A program made the position numbers and the translations under genes. A DNA stretch of 35,885 nucleotides from Opitutaceae bacterium (GTDB lineage Bacteria > Verrucomicrobiota > Verrucomicrobiia > Opitutales > Opitutaceae): positions 1-35,885 of the forward strand of contig SXSC01000106.1 of NCBI GenBank assembly GCA_005792355.1. Reading direction: 5' to 3'. The notes beneath the pieces are model-generated. The model saw only the letters and a program-made list of their open reading frames with translations. It had not been told where the DNA came from and made no database searches. Shown one piece after another: positions 8,241-16,756 of this stretch (position 1 is its first letter; the number at the start of each line of letters is the position of its first letter).

Positions 8241-10067
8241 TCAGCGAATCGAAAAGGTGAGCGGCAGGCGGGCGTAAACTCCCTGCGGATCGTTGAACGC
8301 CCGCAGCACCTTCCACTCCGCTTCCAGGCGCTCGCTGATTTTCGCCGCCACGCCGCCGCGCGACCGGACAGAACTCGGCACCACGTGCTCGAGAAAATCC
8401 TGAATGGCTTCGAGCAGTTCCTTTTGCCGCGGATATTCCCGGAGCTGGTATTTTCCGCTGATCCCGGCCTTGGTCGCCGCATAGGCGATGGCGGCGTCGA
8501 GGCCGCCGAGTTCGTCGACCAAACCCAGTTCCATCGCATCACTGCCCGACCAAACGCGCCCCTGCGCGATCGACTCCACTTTTTCCGGGGAGAGTTTTCG
8601 CCCGTCGGCGACCTTTGCCACGAACTCGCCATAAATCCAGTCCACCATCCGTTGGAGCACCGCAAGTTCCTCCGGGGTTTTCGGCCGGGAGATCGTCAGC
8701 GCATCGGCAAATTTTCCGGTCTTCACGCTGTCGAAGGTGATCCCGAAGTCGCCGGCAAGTTTCTTGATGTCGAACTGGATCCCGAAAACCCCGATCGACC
8801 CCGTGATGGTCGTCGGCTCGGCGAAGATCCGATCACCATAGGCCGAGATCCAATAGCCCCCGGACGCCGCGTAGCTGCCCATCGAGACCACGATGGGTTT
8901 CACTTTTTGGATCAGGCGGACCTCACGCTGAATCACTTCTGACGCCGAGGCGCTGCCCCCCGGGCTGTTCACGCGCAGCACGATGGCTTTCACCTGATCG
9001 TCCTGCCGCAGCTTGCGCAGTTCGCGCGAAAATTTCGTGCCGCCAATCTCCCCGGTGTCGCCCTCGCCGTCGACAATTTCACCTTCGGCGTAGACCACGG
9101 CGATCCGCCCGCCGCGCCCGGAAGTCTGGCCCAAGGCCTTCGTCAACGGCGCCTCCGCCCCGCCTTTCAGCTCGTTGGCGTAGGCGTGCAGCGCAATTTG
9201 CTTGAACGGTTCCTTGCTGCCCGACCGGCCGGTCTTCGCCTTGAGCGCATCGTACACCTCGTCGCGATACGCCACGCGATCCACCAACCGGGCCGCCTGC
9301 GCTGGAGCGGCGCGAATCATGCCCTCGGCGTCGACCGTCGCCTGCATCTGCGCCGGCGTCAGCTCGCGACTCGGTGCCATGTCGGCCAGCAGCTTCTGCC
9401 AGATGTCGCCGAGTAATTTCTGCATTTCTTCACGGTTCTCCGGGCTCATTTCGCGCCGGGTAAAGGGTTCAACCGCCGACTTGTACTTGCCCACGCGGGT
9501 CACCTGCACGTTGACCCCGTATTTCTCAAAGGCCCCGGCAAAAAAAGCCGGTTCACTGGCGAGCCCCGGCATCAGGATGATGCCATAGGGATCAATCGCG
9601 AGGTCGGTGGCGACGGAGGCAAGATAGTAGCTCTTGGTGGTCGCATAGGTGAGATACGCCGCCACCGGTTTCCCGGCCGCCTTGAAATCGTTCAGGGCAT
9701 CCCGCACTTCCCGGAGCGCCGCGAAACCGCTGCCGAAGGCCGCCGGCGTGAGATCACCGGTGATAAAAACGCCGGCGATCCGCTCGTCGGTTGCGGCGGC
9801 GCGGAGCGCCCGGGTGATGGTGCGCAATTGCTGGGAATCCGGTTTGCCCCCGAAGGCGCTGAGGTCGATGGGCGCCGGGGAATCGGAAATGTTGGTCGAG
9901 AGATCGAACACCAGGTACGATCCCCGTTCAAACGAGGGCGTCGGCTTCTCCGCTCCGCCGATGGCCGCCATCGCGGCGAGGAATCCGATCAGCAGCACGG
10001 CGCAGCCAAACGAAAAGATCATCAGCGCCACCAGCGCCCCAAACACCGACGTGAAAAAGTTCTTCAT
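8241..10067 (-). CDS. sppA: Signal peptide peptidase SppA, 67K type
   Basis: This membrane-bound serine protease degrades cleaved signal peptides. The 608-residue length matches the duplicated long form of Gram-negative bacteria. An N-terminal membrane anchor covers about residues 8-35 (SVFGALVALMIFSFGCAVLL). The catalytic Lys is Lys196 in RVGKYKSAVEPF, and the nucleophile is Ser402 in MGSYAASGGYWIS, corresponding to Lys209 and Ser409 of the E. coli enzyme. The oxyanion-side segment VLRVNSPGGSASASEVIQ is also present. ATG 10067 (MKNFFTSVFGA) is chosen because it places the anchor at the N-terminus; the frame stays open 59 codons further upstream but with Arg-rich noncoding-like sequence. sufT follows at 14 bases. 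Divergent from the conserved gene at 10256. Confidence 0.95.
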   Translation of the reverse strand: MKNFFTSVFGALVALMIFSFGCAVLLIGFLAAMAAIGGAEKPTPSFERGSYLVFDLSTNISDSPAPIDLSAFGGKPDSQQLRTITRALRAAATDERIAGVFITGDLTPAAFGSGFAALREVRDALNDFKAAGKPVAAYLTYATTKSYYLASVATDLAIDPYGIILMPGLASEPAFFAGAFEKYGVNVQVTRVGKYKSAVEPFTRREMSPENREEMQKLLGDIWQKLLADMAPSRELTPAQMQATVDAEGMIRAAPAQAARLVDRVAYRDEVYDALKAKTGRSGSKEPFKQIALHAYANELKGGAEAPLTKALGQTSGRGGRIAVVYAEGEIVDGEGDTGEIGGTKFSRELRKLRQDDQVKAIVLRVNSPGGSASASEVIQREVRLIQKVKPIVVSMGSYAASGGYWISAYGDRIFAEPTTITGSIGVFGIQFDIKKLAGDFGITFDSVKTGKFADALTISRPKTPEELAVLQRMVDWIYGEFVAKVADGRKLSPEKVESIAQGRVWSGSDAMELGLVDELGGLDAAIAYAATKAGISGKYQLREYPRQKELLEAIQDFLEHVVPSSVRSRGGVAAKISERLEAEWKVLRAFNDPQGVYARLPLTFSIR

Positions 10068-10255
10068 GCAGTTGACGCGGAAGCTACCCGCTTTCTCGCG
10101 TTCCTCCAGTCGAAAGGACGGGATTCCGCGGATTGCCCCGGCCGTCGCGGGCTGTTCGGCTCGGGCGGCGTACCGGCCGGGCGGCTCCGCGCCGTCCTCC
10201 GGCCATCGCCACGAACAATTTGCACCCGCCCGCTTCCATCGCATATTCCCCCGCC

Positions 10256-11755
10256 ATGAGTGAACAGAAGGAGCTCCTCACCACCAATCGCAAGGCCCTC
10301 ACGATCAATCTCGATGGCCACAACTACGGCACGTTCGCGGAAATCGGAGCCGGTCAGGAGGTGGCCCGCGTGTTTTTTCAGGCGGGCGGCGCCGCCGGCA
10401 CCATCGCCAAGACGATCTCCGCATACGACATGACGTTTAGCGACGCCATCTATGGCAAGGCGCCGCGCTATGTTTCCCGCGAACGGCTCGCCCTCATGCT
10501 CGACCATGAGTACCAGCTCCTGATCGATCGCCTGGCGTCGCAACGCGGCGAACGCACCACATTCTTTGTTTTCGCCGACACCGTCGCGGCCAAGAGTTTC
10601 AAGGGTAACAACGAGGCGCACGGCTGGATGGGAGTTCGTTTCCAGACCGAACCCGGCGGCGCTCCCAACGAAATCGTCCTCCATGTGCGCATGTGGGACA
10701 AGGAAGCGGTGCAACAGCAGGCCGCCCTCGGCATCGCGGGCACCAACCTGATCTACGCCGCGTTTCATTACCGCGACGATCCGCAGCGACTGGTCGAATC
10801 GTTGGTCGACAACGTCGGGGCCGCGCGGCTCGAGGTCGACATGATCGCATTCAAGGGCCCGGCCTTTGCCCCGATCGACAACCGGCTGATGTCCCTTTAC
10901 CTCGTGCAGCACGGGCTGACGAATGCGGTGATGTTCGGCCAGAAGGGCGAGGTGCTTCAGCCCTCCGAGGTGCTGTACAAGAAGGCGATTCTCGTGGAGC
11001 GGGGCAGCTTCCGGCCGGTCACCCACGTCAACGTCGACATGCTCAATTGCGCGACCGCCCAGTTCGTCCAGGAGCCGGAGGTCAAGGGGAAGGAGGTCAT
11101 CGCCCTGATGGAGATCACGATGAACAATCTCCTCGCCGCCGGCACCCTGGACGCCCGGGATTTTCTCTCGCGTGTCGATCTCCTCGGCGAACTCGGCTTC
11201 ACCGCGCTGATCTCGAACTACTCGGAGTACTACCGGCTCACCTCTTATTTCCGCCGCTACACGAAGGAGATGATCGGTGTCACCATGGGCATCAACAACC
11301 TCATCGAGATCTTCAACGAGAAATACTATGAGCATCTCGAGGGCGGAATCCTCGAGTCGTTTGGCCGAATGTTTCGCCACGCCGTCAAGCTCTACATCTA
11401 TCCCATGCGCCAGGAAGCGTATGACCGCTACGTCAACGCCGGTGGAACCATCGTCCACGGCGCCATCGCCGGCCACGCCTTTGCCGCCAACGTCCTCATC
11501 ACCGCCAAGAACGTCCATATCACGCCCCACCTGCGCAATCTTTACGATCACCTGATGGAGAATCACCATATTGACTGCATCACCGGATTCGATCGTGACG
11601 TGCTCGGAGTGTTCTCACGGGACGTGCTGGGCCGGATCCGGGATCGCGACCCCGCCTGGGAAGCCATGGTGCCGCCCACCGTCGCGACCGCGATCAAGCG
11701 GCGGAAGTTGTTCGGCTACGTCGAACCGCCGGAAACGATTCCCCTCGCGGGGTAA
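10256..11755 (+). CDS. Conserved protein of unknown function, 499 residues
   Basis: I do not assign a function. The protein begins MSEQKELLTTNRKALTINLDG and looks like a well-conserved soluble protein: no signal peptide, no membrane segment, few low-complexity stretches. I recall close relatives across several phyla starting with the same words and carrying inconsistent automatic names (nicotinate-nucleotide adenylyltransferase, TonB-dependent receptor); neither is supported by motifs here. There is no (H/T)xGH nucleotidyltransferase signature and no barrel pattern. Visible conserved-looking segments are GTFAEIGAGQEVARVFFQAG near the N-terminus, a dense Asp/Asn/His region in the centre, and GITNLIEIFNEKYYE-like sequence near residue 345 (MGINNLIEIFNEKYYEH). 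It is divergent from sppA with 188 bases between the starts, and dapF follows 77 bases later. Coding call strong; function open. Confidence 0.9.
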   Translation: MSEQKELLTTNRKALTINLDGHNYGTFAEIGAGQEVARVFFQAGGAAGTIAKTISAYDMTFSDAIYGKAPRYVSRERLALMLDHEYQLLIDRLASQRGERTTFFVFADTVAAKSFKGNNEAHGWMGVRFQTEPGGAPNEIVLHVRMWDKEAVQQQAALGIAGTNLIYAAFHYRDDPQRLVESLVDNVGAARLEVDMIAFKGPAFAPIDNRLMSLYLVQHGLTNAVMFGQKGEVLQPSEVLYKKAILVERGSFRPVTHVNVDMLNCATAQFVQEPEVKGKEVIALMEITMNNLLAAGTLDARDFLSRVDLLGELGFTALISNYSEYYRLTSYFRRYTKEMIGVTMGINNLIEIFNEKYYEHLEGGILESFGRMFRHAVKLYIYPMRQEAYDRYVNAGGTIVHGAIAGHAFAANVLITAKNVHITPHLRNLYDHLMENHHIDCITGFDRDVLGVFSRDVLGRIRDRDPAWEAMVPPTVATAIKRRKLFGYVEPPETIPLAG

Positions 11756-11832
11756 ACCGTCCGCGCCTCCGGCCCCGATTTCCAGCCTTCCACCTCCGGC
11801 GGATCGCTGTTCTGTTGGCCGACTTTCCACTC

Positions 11833-12693
11833 ATGCGCTTCCACAAATACCACGCCCTCGGCAACGACTACATCGTCCTCGACCCGCGCGATTTTCCCTC
11901 CTGGAAACCCGCCCCCACGGTCGACCAGATCCGCGTCGTCTGCCATCGCAACTTCGGGGTCGGATCCGACGGCATCCTGTGGGGACCGCTGCCGTCGGCG
12001 CAGAGCGAGTTTGGTCTGCGCATTTTTAATCCCGACGGATCCGAGGCGGAAAAATCGGGCAACGGTCTCCGGATTTTCTCCCGTTTCCTTTGGGACCAGG
12101 GGCTCGTGAAACACCCGGCGTTCACCATCGAAACGCCGGGCGGACACGTCCAATCCGTGATCAAGGAGCAGGGCCGCCTCATCACCGTGGCGATGGGCCG
12201 CGTGAGCTTCGACAGCGCGAAGATTCCGGTCAACGTGGCCGGTGGACCGCGCGAGGTGCTCAACGAAAAAATCATCATCCTCGACCGGGAATTTAGTTAT
12301 TGTGCCGCGACGATCGGCAACCCGCATTGTGTCATTCCGCTGGCCGACATCTCGCCCGAGCTCGCGCACCGCTATGGCCCGCACCTCGAGACGCACCCGG
12401 ACTTTCCCCGCAAAACCAATGTCCAGTTCATGAAGGTCCGCGATCGTCGGAACATTCAAATCGAGATCTGGGAACGCGGCGCCGGCTACACCCTCGCGTC
12501 CGGGAGCAGTTCCAGCGCCTCCGCCGCCGTCGCCCACCGGCTGGGGCTCGTCGATCGCGACGTGACGGTCCACATGCCCGGCGGTCAGATCGGCATCGAA
12601 ATCGGGGACGGTTTTTCGATTATGATGACCGGGACCGTGAACAAGGTCGCCGAAGGCACGATGCACGCCGACCTGTTTGCCGTGAAGGTTTGA
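11833..12693 (+). CDS. dapF: DapF-family protein with Ser in place of both catalytic Cys
   Basis: The 286-residue protein has the whole diaminopimelate epimerase architecture. Segments are FHKYHALGNDYIVLD (N-terminus), CHRNFGVGSDGIL, FNPDGSEAEKSGNGLRIFSR, IGNPHCVIPL and the C-terminal WERGAGYTLASGSSSSASAA. In DapF the two acid/base cysteines lie in the CGNG and ACGSG motifs (Cys73 and Cys217 in E. coli). Here the equivalent positions are Ser75 (codon 12055-12057) and Ser223 (codon 12499-12501). Substrate-binding Asn and Glu-Arg positions appear kept. It may be an enzyme with altered chemistry, a different substrate, or a non-catalytic homologue; standard LL/DL-DAP epimerisation is doubtful. 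ATG 11833 is preferred over TTG 11815 because the family starts at the MxFxKYHALGND region. The name dapF is a family label only. Confidence 0.85.
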   Translation: MRFHKYHALGNDYIVLDPRDFPSWKPAPTVDQIRVVCHRNFGVGSDGILWGPLPSAQSEFGLRIFNPDGSEAEKSGNGLRIFSRFLWDQGLVKHPAFTIETPGGHVQSVIKEQGRLITVAMGRVSFDSAKIPVNVAGGPREVLNEKIIILDREFSYCAATIGNPHCVIPLADISPELAHRYGPHLETHPDFPRKTNVQFMKVRDRRNIQIEIWERGAGYTLASGSSSSASAAVAHRLGLVDRDVTVHMPGGQIGIEIGDGFSIMMTGTVNKVAEGTMHADLFAVKV

Positions 12694-12763
12694 GCCGAAC
12701 CCGCCAAGGACGGGCGACAGTGATTCGATTTGCGGGAAGAGGCTCCCCCGGTAGGGTTCCTCC

Positions 12764-14275
12764 GTGATTGGCTGGAGCGCAGATATTTTCAGGCTCTTTT
12801 GGGGCCTGTTCTACTGGAACACGCGAAAGACGTGGTTTCGGCTGCGTCGTGGTCAGAGTGTCTGCCCTTGCCAGGCCCAAAGCGACTCCGGCCGCGCGTA
12901 CGAGACCCAATGCGATCCGTGCCTGTCCTGGAACCGGCCGGTGCGTTTCCGGCGGGTCTGTCCGCTCCTGGTGCAGACCAAGGATGGCCTGCGCTGCTCA
13001 GTTAACGCGACCGACGTACGACCCGTCTGGGGGCAGGCGCTGCGCTACTATGGCAGCCTGCTGCTGGCGATCTACGCGGCCGGCGTCATCGTCGTGTTCG
13101 CGTTTCTCCGGACCGTCGGGTACCCGGTGAACATCCTCCACATCGGCCTGCCGCCACTCTGGGGCCGGGTCACCGTGGCCCGCGGCGCTTATTTTCTGCA
13201 GAAGTCGAACCTCGCGTTCGACCAGGAGCGGATCGCCGAAGGCCTCCTTTATCTTACCAACGCCTACGAATTCGATCCCACCAACTATGCCGCGGGCCTT
13301 TCGCTCGCGAAGCATCTTCAGGCTGGTCAACCCTCGCATTCCGACGCCGTGTTTCAGCAGTTGATCAAGGACCATCCCGACAAGCGCCACGGAACGACGC
13401 AGGATTGGTTTCGCGCGCTGCTGGCCCGAGGGAGTTTTGAGCGCATCATGCAGCTCGCCCGCGATGAATTGATCGAGGGATCACCGCAGTCGTCAGTGTG
13501 GATTCGTGCGCTCGTCTTTGCCGGCCGACGCGTCCCCACCGATCAGATTCTGCGTGCACTCGTCGCCAACGCGGCACCGACGGCGCAGGCGTGGCGCCCA
13601 GTTTTCGCGGTGGAGTTGCTCCTGCGCGCCGGCCAAACCCGGGAGGCCCGCGCCGCCATTGACGCCCCATGGCCCGCCAACTCCCCGGCCTTCTGCCACT
13701 ACTATCGGGTGAGTGTGCTCACGGAAATGAAGGACACTTTTGCCGCACTTGATCTGCTGGGCCGGCACCCCACTCTGCTCGATTACGAAGCCAACCTCAC
13801 CCTGCGCCTCGACGCCCTCGCGGCCGGCGGAGTGAAACGCCTCCATGCTCAGGAGATCGACAAGCTCCTCGCCGCGCCGCTGACCGCGGCCAGTCTGCCG
13901 GTCATCAAGATCCTTTGCTCCCACCTCATCCGTTTTCCCGACGCCGCAACCTTTGACCGGCTCATCAGGAAGATTGCGCACGAGCCAGTTCCGCTCGACA
14001 CCGGATCGGCGGGCATCTGGTTTTCGCTCTTCTGCACGGCCGGAGCCATGGGCGACTATCCCAAGCTGCAGGAAATCTCCGGGCGATTGAAGAACGCATC
14101 GCAGCGACCGTTCATGGTGCTGACCGTGGTCGAGGCATTTTTCCGCGGTGAGACCGCCGAACGCCGGATTACCACGTTCCTGCCGGTGCTGCCGCTGCCC
14201 ATGGAAGTCACCTACTCACTGTTCGAACGCTTCCCGCCTCCCGTCGCGGCGCCGACGGCCCCCCAACGCGGATGA
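12764..14275 (+). CDS. Cys-rich membrane protein with helical-repeat domain, exosortase-linked
   Basis: Not a recognised family. The 503-residue protein has three parts. Residues about 30-82 hold six cysteines (34, 36, 50, 53, 66, 78) in CPC...CDPC...C...C spacing that could bind a metal or form a small zinc ribbon. A membrane segment follows at about 92-118 (YYGSLLLAIYAAGVIVVFAFL). The remainder is an alpha-helical, TPR-like region (for example GLLYLTNAYEFDPTNYAAGL at about 160-180), predicted to lie outside the cytoplasm if the Cys region is inside. Start GTG 12764 is the first plausible codon. The stop overlaps the exosortase start (ATGA, 14272-14275), so translation is coupled, and a role in the exosortase system is inferred from this alone. 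Confidence 0.8.
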   Translation: MIGWSADIFRLFWGLFYWNTRKTWFRLRRGQSVCPCQAQSDSGRAYETQCDPCLSWNRPVRFRRVCPLLVQTKDGLRCSVNATDVRPVWGQALRYYGSLLLAIYAAGVIVVFAFLRTVGYPVNILHIGLPPLWGRVTVARGAYFLQKSNLAFDQERIAEGLLYLTNAYEFDPTNYAAGLSLAKHLQAGQPSHSDAVFQQLIKDHPDKRHGTTQDWFRALLARGSFERIMQLARDELIEGSPQSSVWIRALVFAGRRVPTDQILRALVANAAPTAQAWRPVFAVELLLRAGQTREARAAIDAPWPANSPAFCHYYRVSVLTEMKDTFAALDLLGRHPTLLDYEANLTLRLDALAAGGVKRLHAQEIDKLLAAPLTAASLPVIKILCSHLIRFPDAATFDRLIRKIAHEPVPLDTGSAGIWFSLFCTAGAMGDYPKLQEISGRLKNASQRPFMVLTVVEAFFRGETAERRITTFLPVLPLPMEVTYSLFERFPPPVAAPTAPQRG

Positions 14276-15873
14276 GCCCGCCCACTCCCCTTCTGCCGGC
14301 GCTGCGCGCCCTCCCGCTCGCGGGGAAATTTTCGCTGGCTGCCCTTGCCGTCGCCACCGCGGCGCTGTCCGGCCGGCTCTGGCCCCAGTGGCGGGTGAAC
14401 CCCGACCTGTCGCATGGTTTTTTCATGCCACTGTTGTTCCTGCTGCTCCTGCACGAGAGCCGCTCGGGCACGCCGCGCTACCTCAAGCCGGGCGCGCCGG
14501 CGGGATTCGGACTCGCCGCACTGCTCGGCGGGGCGCTGCTCGCGCTTTCCGCCGCCGGCCTGTATGCCGCCGCGGTCGACTGGTCGCACGCGCTCGTCAA
14601 TGTGATGCTGACGTTGTCGTTCACGTTTTTCTGCCTCGCCGCCATCGCAGTTTTTTCGCGCGACTCGGTCCGGCTCCTGCCGTTCAACTGGCCGGCGGTG
14701 GTCGCCGCCGGGCTCTGGTTGCTGACCACGGCCATTCCCCCCGGCACCTACACCCGCCTCACGTTGACGCTGCAACTCTGGATCAGCGAAGGCGTGCTCC
14801 GCACCCTCCACCTCCTCGGCATCGCCGCCATCCGGCACGGTAACATCATCGATCTCGCGAACACCACCGTGGGTGTCGAAGAGGCGTGCAGCGGCGTCCG
14901 CAGCCTGATCTCCTGCGTGTTTGCCGGAGTGTTTTTTTCCGCGACCCTCGTCCGCCGGCCCTGGGCCCGGGCCCTGATTCTCCTCCTCGCCGCTCCCCTG
15001 GCACTGGGCATGAATTTTCTGCGTTCACTGACGTTGACGCTGCTCGCCAACCAAAAGATCGACATCGCGGGGACGTGGCATGATGCGACGGGCTTCGCGG
15101 TGCTTGGTCTCACTGCGGTGATCCTCGGCGCGTTGGCGGTGCTCCTGGAACGTGGCGGCGGCTCACCCGCATCGCCCGTGTCCTCCGCCCCACTGTCGCG
15201 CTGCGGCAATGTGGCCCAATGGTCGCTGACGGGCAGCCTCGCCCTCGCCGCAGGTCTCGTGGTTTTTTTCGTTTTAAACACCCGCCCCTCCGATCGCACC
15301 GCCGTCCCCGTCCCCAACCTGATTGCGCTGCTCCCGGAAGCGCCCGCGGGCTGGCGCATGAAATCCACCGATCTCTTCGAGTTTCGGGGCACCCTTCGAA
15401 CCGAACACCTCGCCCAGGCTTACTACCAACGCGCCGGCCCGGATGGACCACCCACCGAGATTGTGATCTACGTCGCCTACTGGCGCGCCGGGCAGGCGCC
15501 GGTGAGTCTCGTCGCAGCGCATACACCGGACGCCTGCTGGCCGGGCGCAGGTTGGACACCCCAGCCCAACCGTCAGCCCCGCGCCGTCTTGGCGACCACC
15601 GAGCGCGCCCTGCCCGAGGCCGAGCACCGCGTCTTCGTCGCAGCCACCCAGCCCCAGCACGTCTGGTTCTGGCACATCCACGACGGCCAGCCCATCGCCT
15701 ATCGCGATCCCTACTCCGCTGTCGAACTTCTCCGCATCGCGTGGAAATTTGGGTTCCGCCGCGACGGCGATCAACTCTTCGCCCGGCTGTCGTCCAACCG
15801 TCCGTGGCCGGAAATCCAAAATGAGCCGGTAATCCGGGATTTCTTCGCCCGCGTCCGGCCCCTGGGCCTGTAG
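14272..15873 (+). CDS. Exosortase fused to an EpsI (DUF3485) domain
   Basis: Exosortases are polytopic membrane transpeptidases that process C-terminal sorting signals of the PEP-CTERM type on secreted proteins, usually in bacteria that make exopolysaccharide. The 533-residue protein has about eight hydrophobic segments in residues 15-290. The catalytic triad is visible: Cys206 in VEEACSGVRSL, Arg251 in NFLRSLTLT and His270 in GTWHDATGF. The C-terminal part (about 345-530) is EpsI-like, with YVAYWRAGQAP and AAHTPDACWPGAGW. Such fusions occur in several exosortase subtypes; the subtype is not assigned. No protein in this window ends in a recognisable PEP-CTERM tail, so substrates are elsewhere. 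It overlaps the preceding gene by 4 bases and is followed at 16 bases by a microprotein. Confidence 0.95.
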   Translation: MSPPTPLLPALRALPLAGKFSLAALAVATAALSGRLWPQWRVNPDLSHGFFMPLLFLLLLHESRSGTPRYLKPGAPAGFGLAALLGGALLALSAAGLYAAAVDWSHALVNVMLTLSFTFFCLAAIAVFSRDSVRLLPFNWPAVVAAGLWLLTTAIPPGTYTRLTLTLQLWISEGVLRTLHLLGIAAIRHGNIIDLANTTVGVEEACSGVRSLISCVFAGVFFSATLVRRPWARALILLLAAPLALGMNFLRSLTLTLLANQKIDIAGTWHDATGFAVLGLTAVILGALAVLLERGGGSPASPVSSAPLSRCGNVAQWSLTGSLALAAGLVVFFVLNTRPSDRTAVPVPNLIALLPEAPAGWRMKSTDLFEFRGTLRTEHLAQAYYQRAGPDGPPTEIVIYVAYWRAGQAPVSLVAAHTPDACWPGAGWTPQPNRQPRAVLATTERALPEAEHRVFVAATQPQHVWFWHIHDGQPIAYRDPYSAVELLRIAWKFGFRRDGDQLFARLSSNRPWPEIQNEPVIRDFFARVRPLGL

Positions 15874-15889
15874 TTCGGCCCGCCCGACC

Positions 15890-15982
15890 ATGCCTTTTCG
15901 CGTCACCAAGCTCGAGCGCAAGATTCTCCTCGCCGTTGCTTTGCTTATCATCCTTGGCCTCTTCGGACTGGCAGTTTTGTAG
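15890..15982 (+). CDS. 30-residue single-pass membrane microprotein
   Basis: An ATG 16 bases after the exosortase stop opens a 30-codon frame. It reads a basic head (MPFRVTKLERK), then 19 hydrophobic residues (ILLAVALLIILGLFGLAVL) and stop. Positive-inside charge followed by one uninterrupted membrane helix is what a real small membrane protein looks like and is unlikely by chance in such G+C-rich DNA, where random frames give Arg/Pro/Ala-rich products. Placement directly behind the exosortase suggests an accessory subunit of that system. No Shine-Dalgarno is evident; translational coupling to the exosortase stop is possible. Family unknown; coding call is inference from composition and context. 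Confidence 0.6.
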   Translation: MPFRVTKLERKILLAVALLIILGLFGLAVL

Positions 15983-16150
15983 TTCGTCCCGCGGCGAAAA
16001 AATCTCGCCAAGCGAGGGTTGCCTGCATCCCCTTCGGCCCACCACGCGTATGAAAAAGATATGCCAGCCCTCCTCTCCTGCCTGCCCGAAGGACTTTTCT
16101 GCCACAGGGCGGAAAGGGGCGGGGCTCTGCCGTCTCCACGGTTGCGCCAC

Positions 16151-16756
16151 ATGATGAGATCGCCGGAGTCTGCCGAATCTCAAACTCCCGGTGAGCGGGA
16201 CGAGACCGATGCCCGCCTCTTGCGGCAGATCGCGGACGGTGATCGGGACGCCTTCGCCCGGCTCTACGATCGCTTCTCGGGCCCGCTCTATGGCGCGGCG
16301 CTCCAAATTCTCCGCGATTCCGCCGAGGCGCAGGACGTCGTGCACGATGCGTTTGTCGCCCTCTGGGAAAAAGCAGGCAGCTTTGAGGTCACGCGGGGCA
16401 GTGCCTTCGCTTGGACCGTCACCCTCGTCCGGAATCGCGCGATCGATCGCGTGCGGATGCGGCGGCGGCGCGCGGAACTGCTGGCTGAATCCGCCCCGGA
16501 AGATCTCGGCTACGATCGCGATGGCGCCGTCAGCACCGGGGGCGACACCGCCATCCTCGCCGACAACGCCCGTCTGGTGCGGGCGGCCGTCGCCGCGCTG
16601 CCCGCCGAGCAAAAACGCGCCCTGCAACTCGCCTTCTTCGGCGGTTTCACGCAGGAGGAAATTGCGACCAAACTGCGCGAGCCGCTCGGCACGGTGAAAG
16701 CGCGGATTCGTCGCGGGCTCATGAAACTTCGCGACACGCTCGCGACCCAGTTATGA
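16151..16756 (+). CDS. ECF RNA polymerase sigma factor (SigK-like)
   Basis: The 201-residue product is a sigma-70 family, ECF-type factor. Region 2 is at about residues 25-95: ARLYDRFSGPLYGAALQIL, then AQDVVHDAFVALWEKA, then FAWTVTLVRNRAIDRVRMRR. Region 4 is at about 140-195: ALPAEQKRALQLAFFGGFTQ followed by EEIATKLREPLGTVKARIRR, a helix-turn-helix. ATG 16151 is used; ATG 16154 is equally possible, and more upstream frame lacks homology. Its stop overlaps the start of the RskA-type anti-sigma gene (16753-16756), the standard arrangement for a sigma/anti-sigma pair. It follows the exosortase module by 168 bases, so it may respond to envelope state, but its targets cannot be read from this window. 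Confidence 0.93.
   Translation: MMRSPESAESQTPGERDETDARLLRQIADGDRDAFARLYDRFSGPLYGAALQILRDSAEAQDVVHDAFVALWEKAGSFEVTRGSAFAWTVTLVRNRAIDRVRMRRRRAELLAESAPEDLGYDRDGAVSTGGDTAILADNARLVRAAVAALPAEQKRALQLAFFGGFTQEEIATKLREPLGTVKARIRRGLMKLRDTLATQL

Noticed and set aside
10064..11569. A 501-codon open frame on the minus strand opposite the conserved unknown gene
   Set aside because: It mirrors codon bias of the plus-strand gene, has Asp/Val/Gly-biased shadow composition and no family motifs, and overlaps the sppA start region.
11833..12693. Calling the DapF homologue a normal diaminopimelate epimerase
   Set aside because: Both catalytic Cys positions read Ser at the codon level, so the standard reaction should not be assumed.
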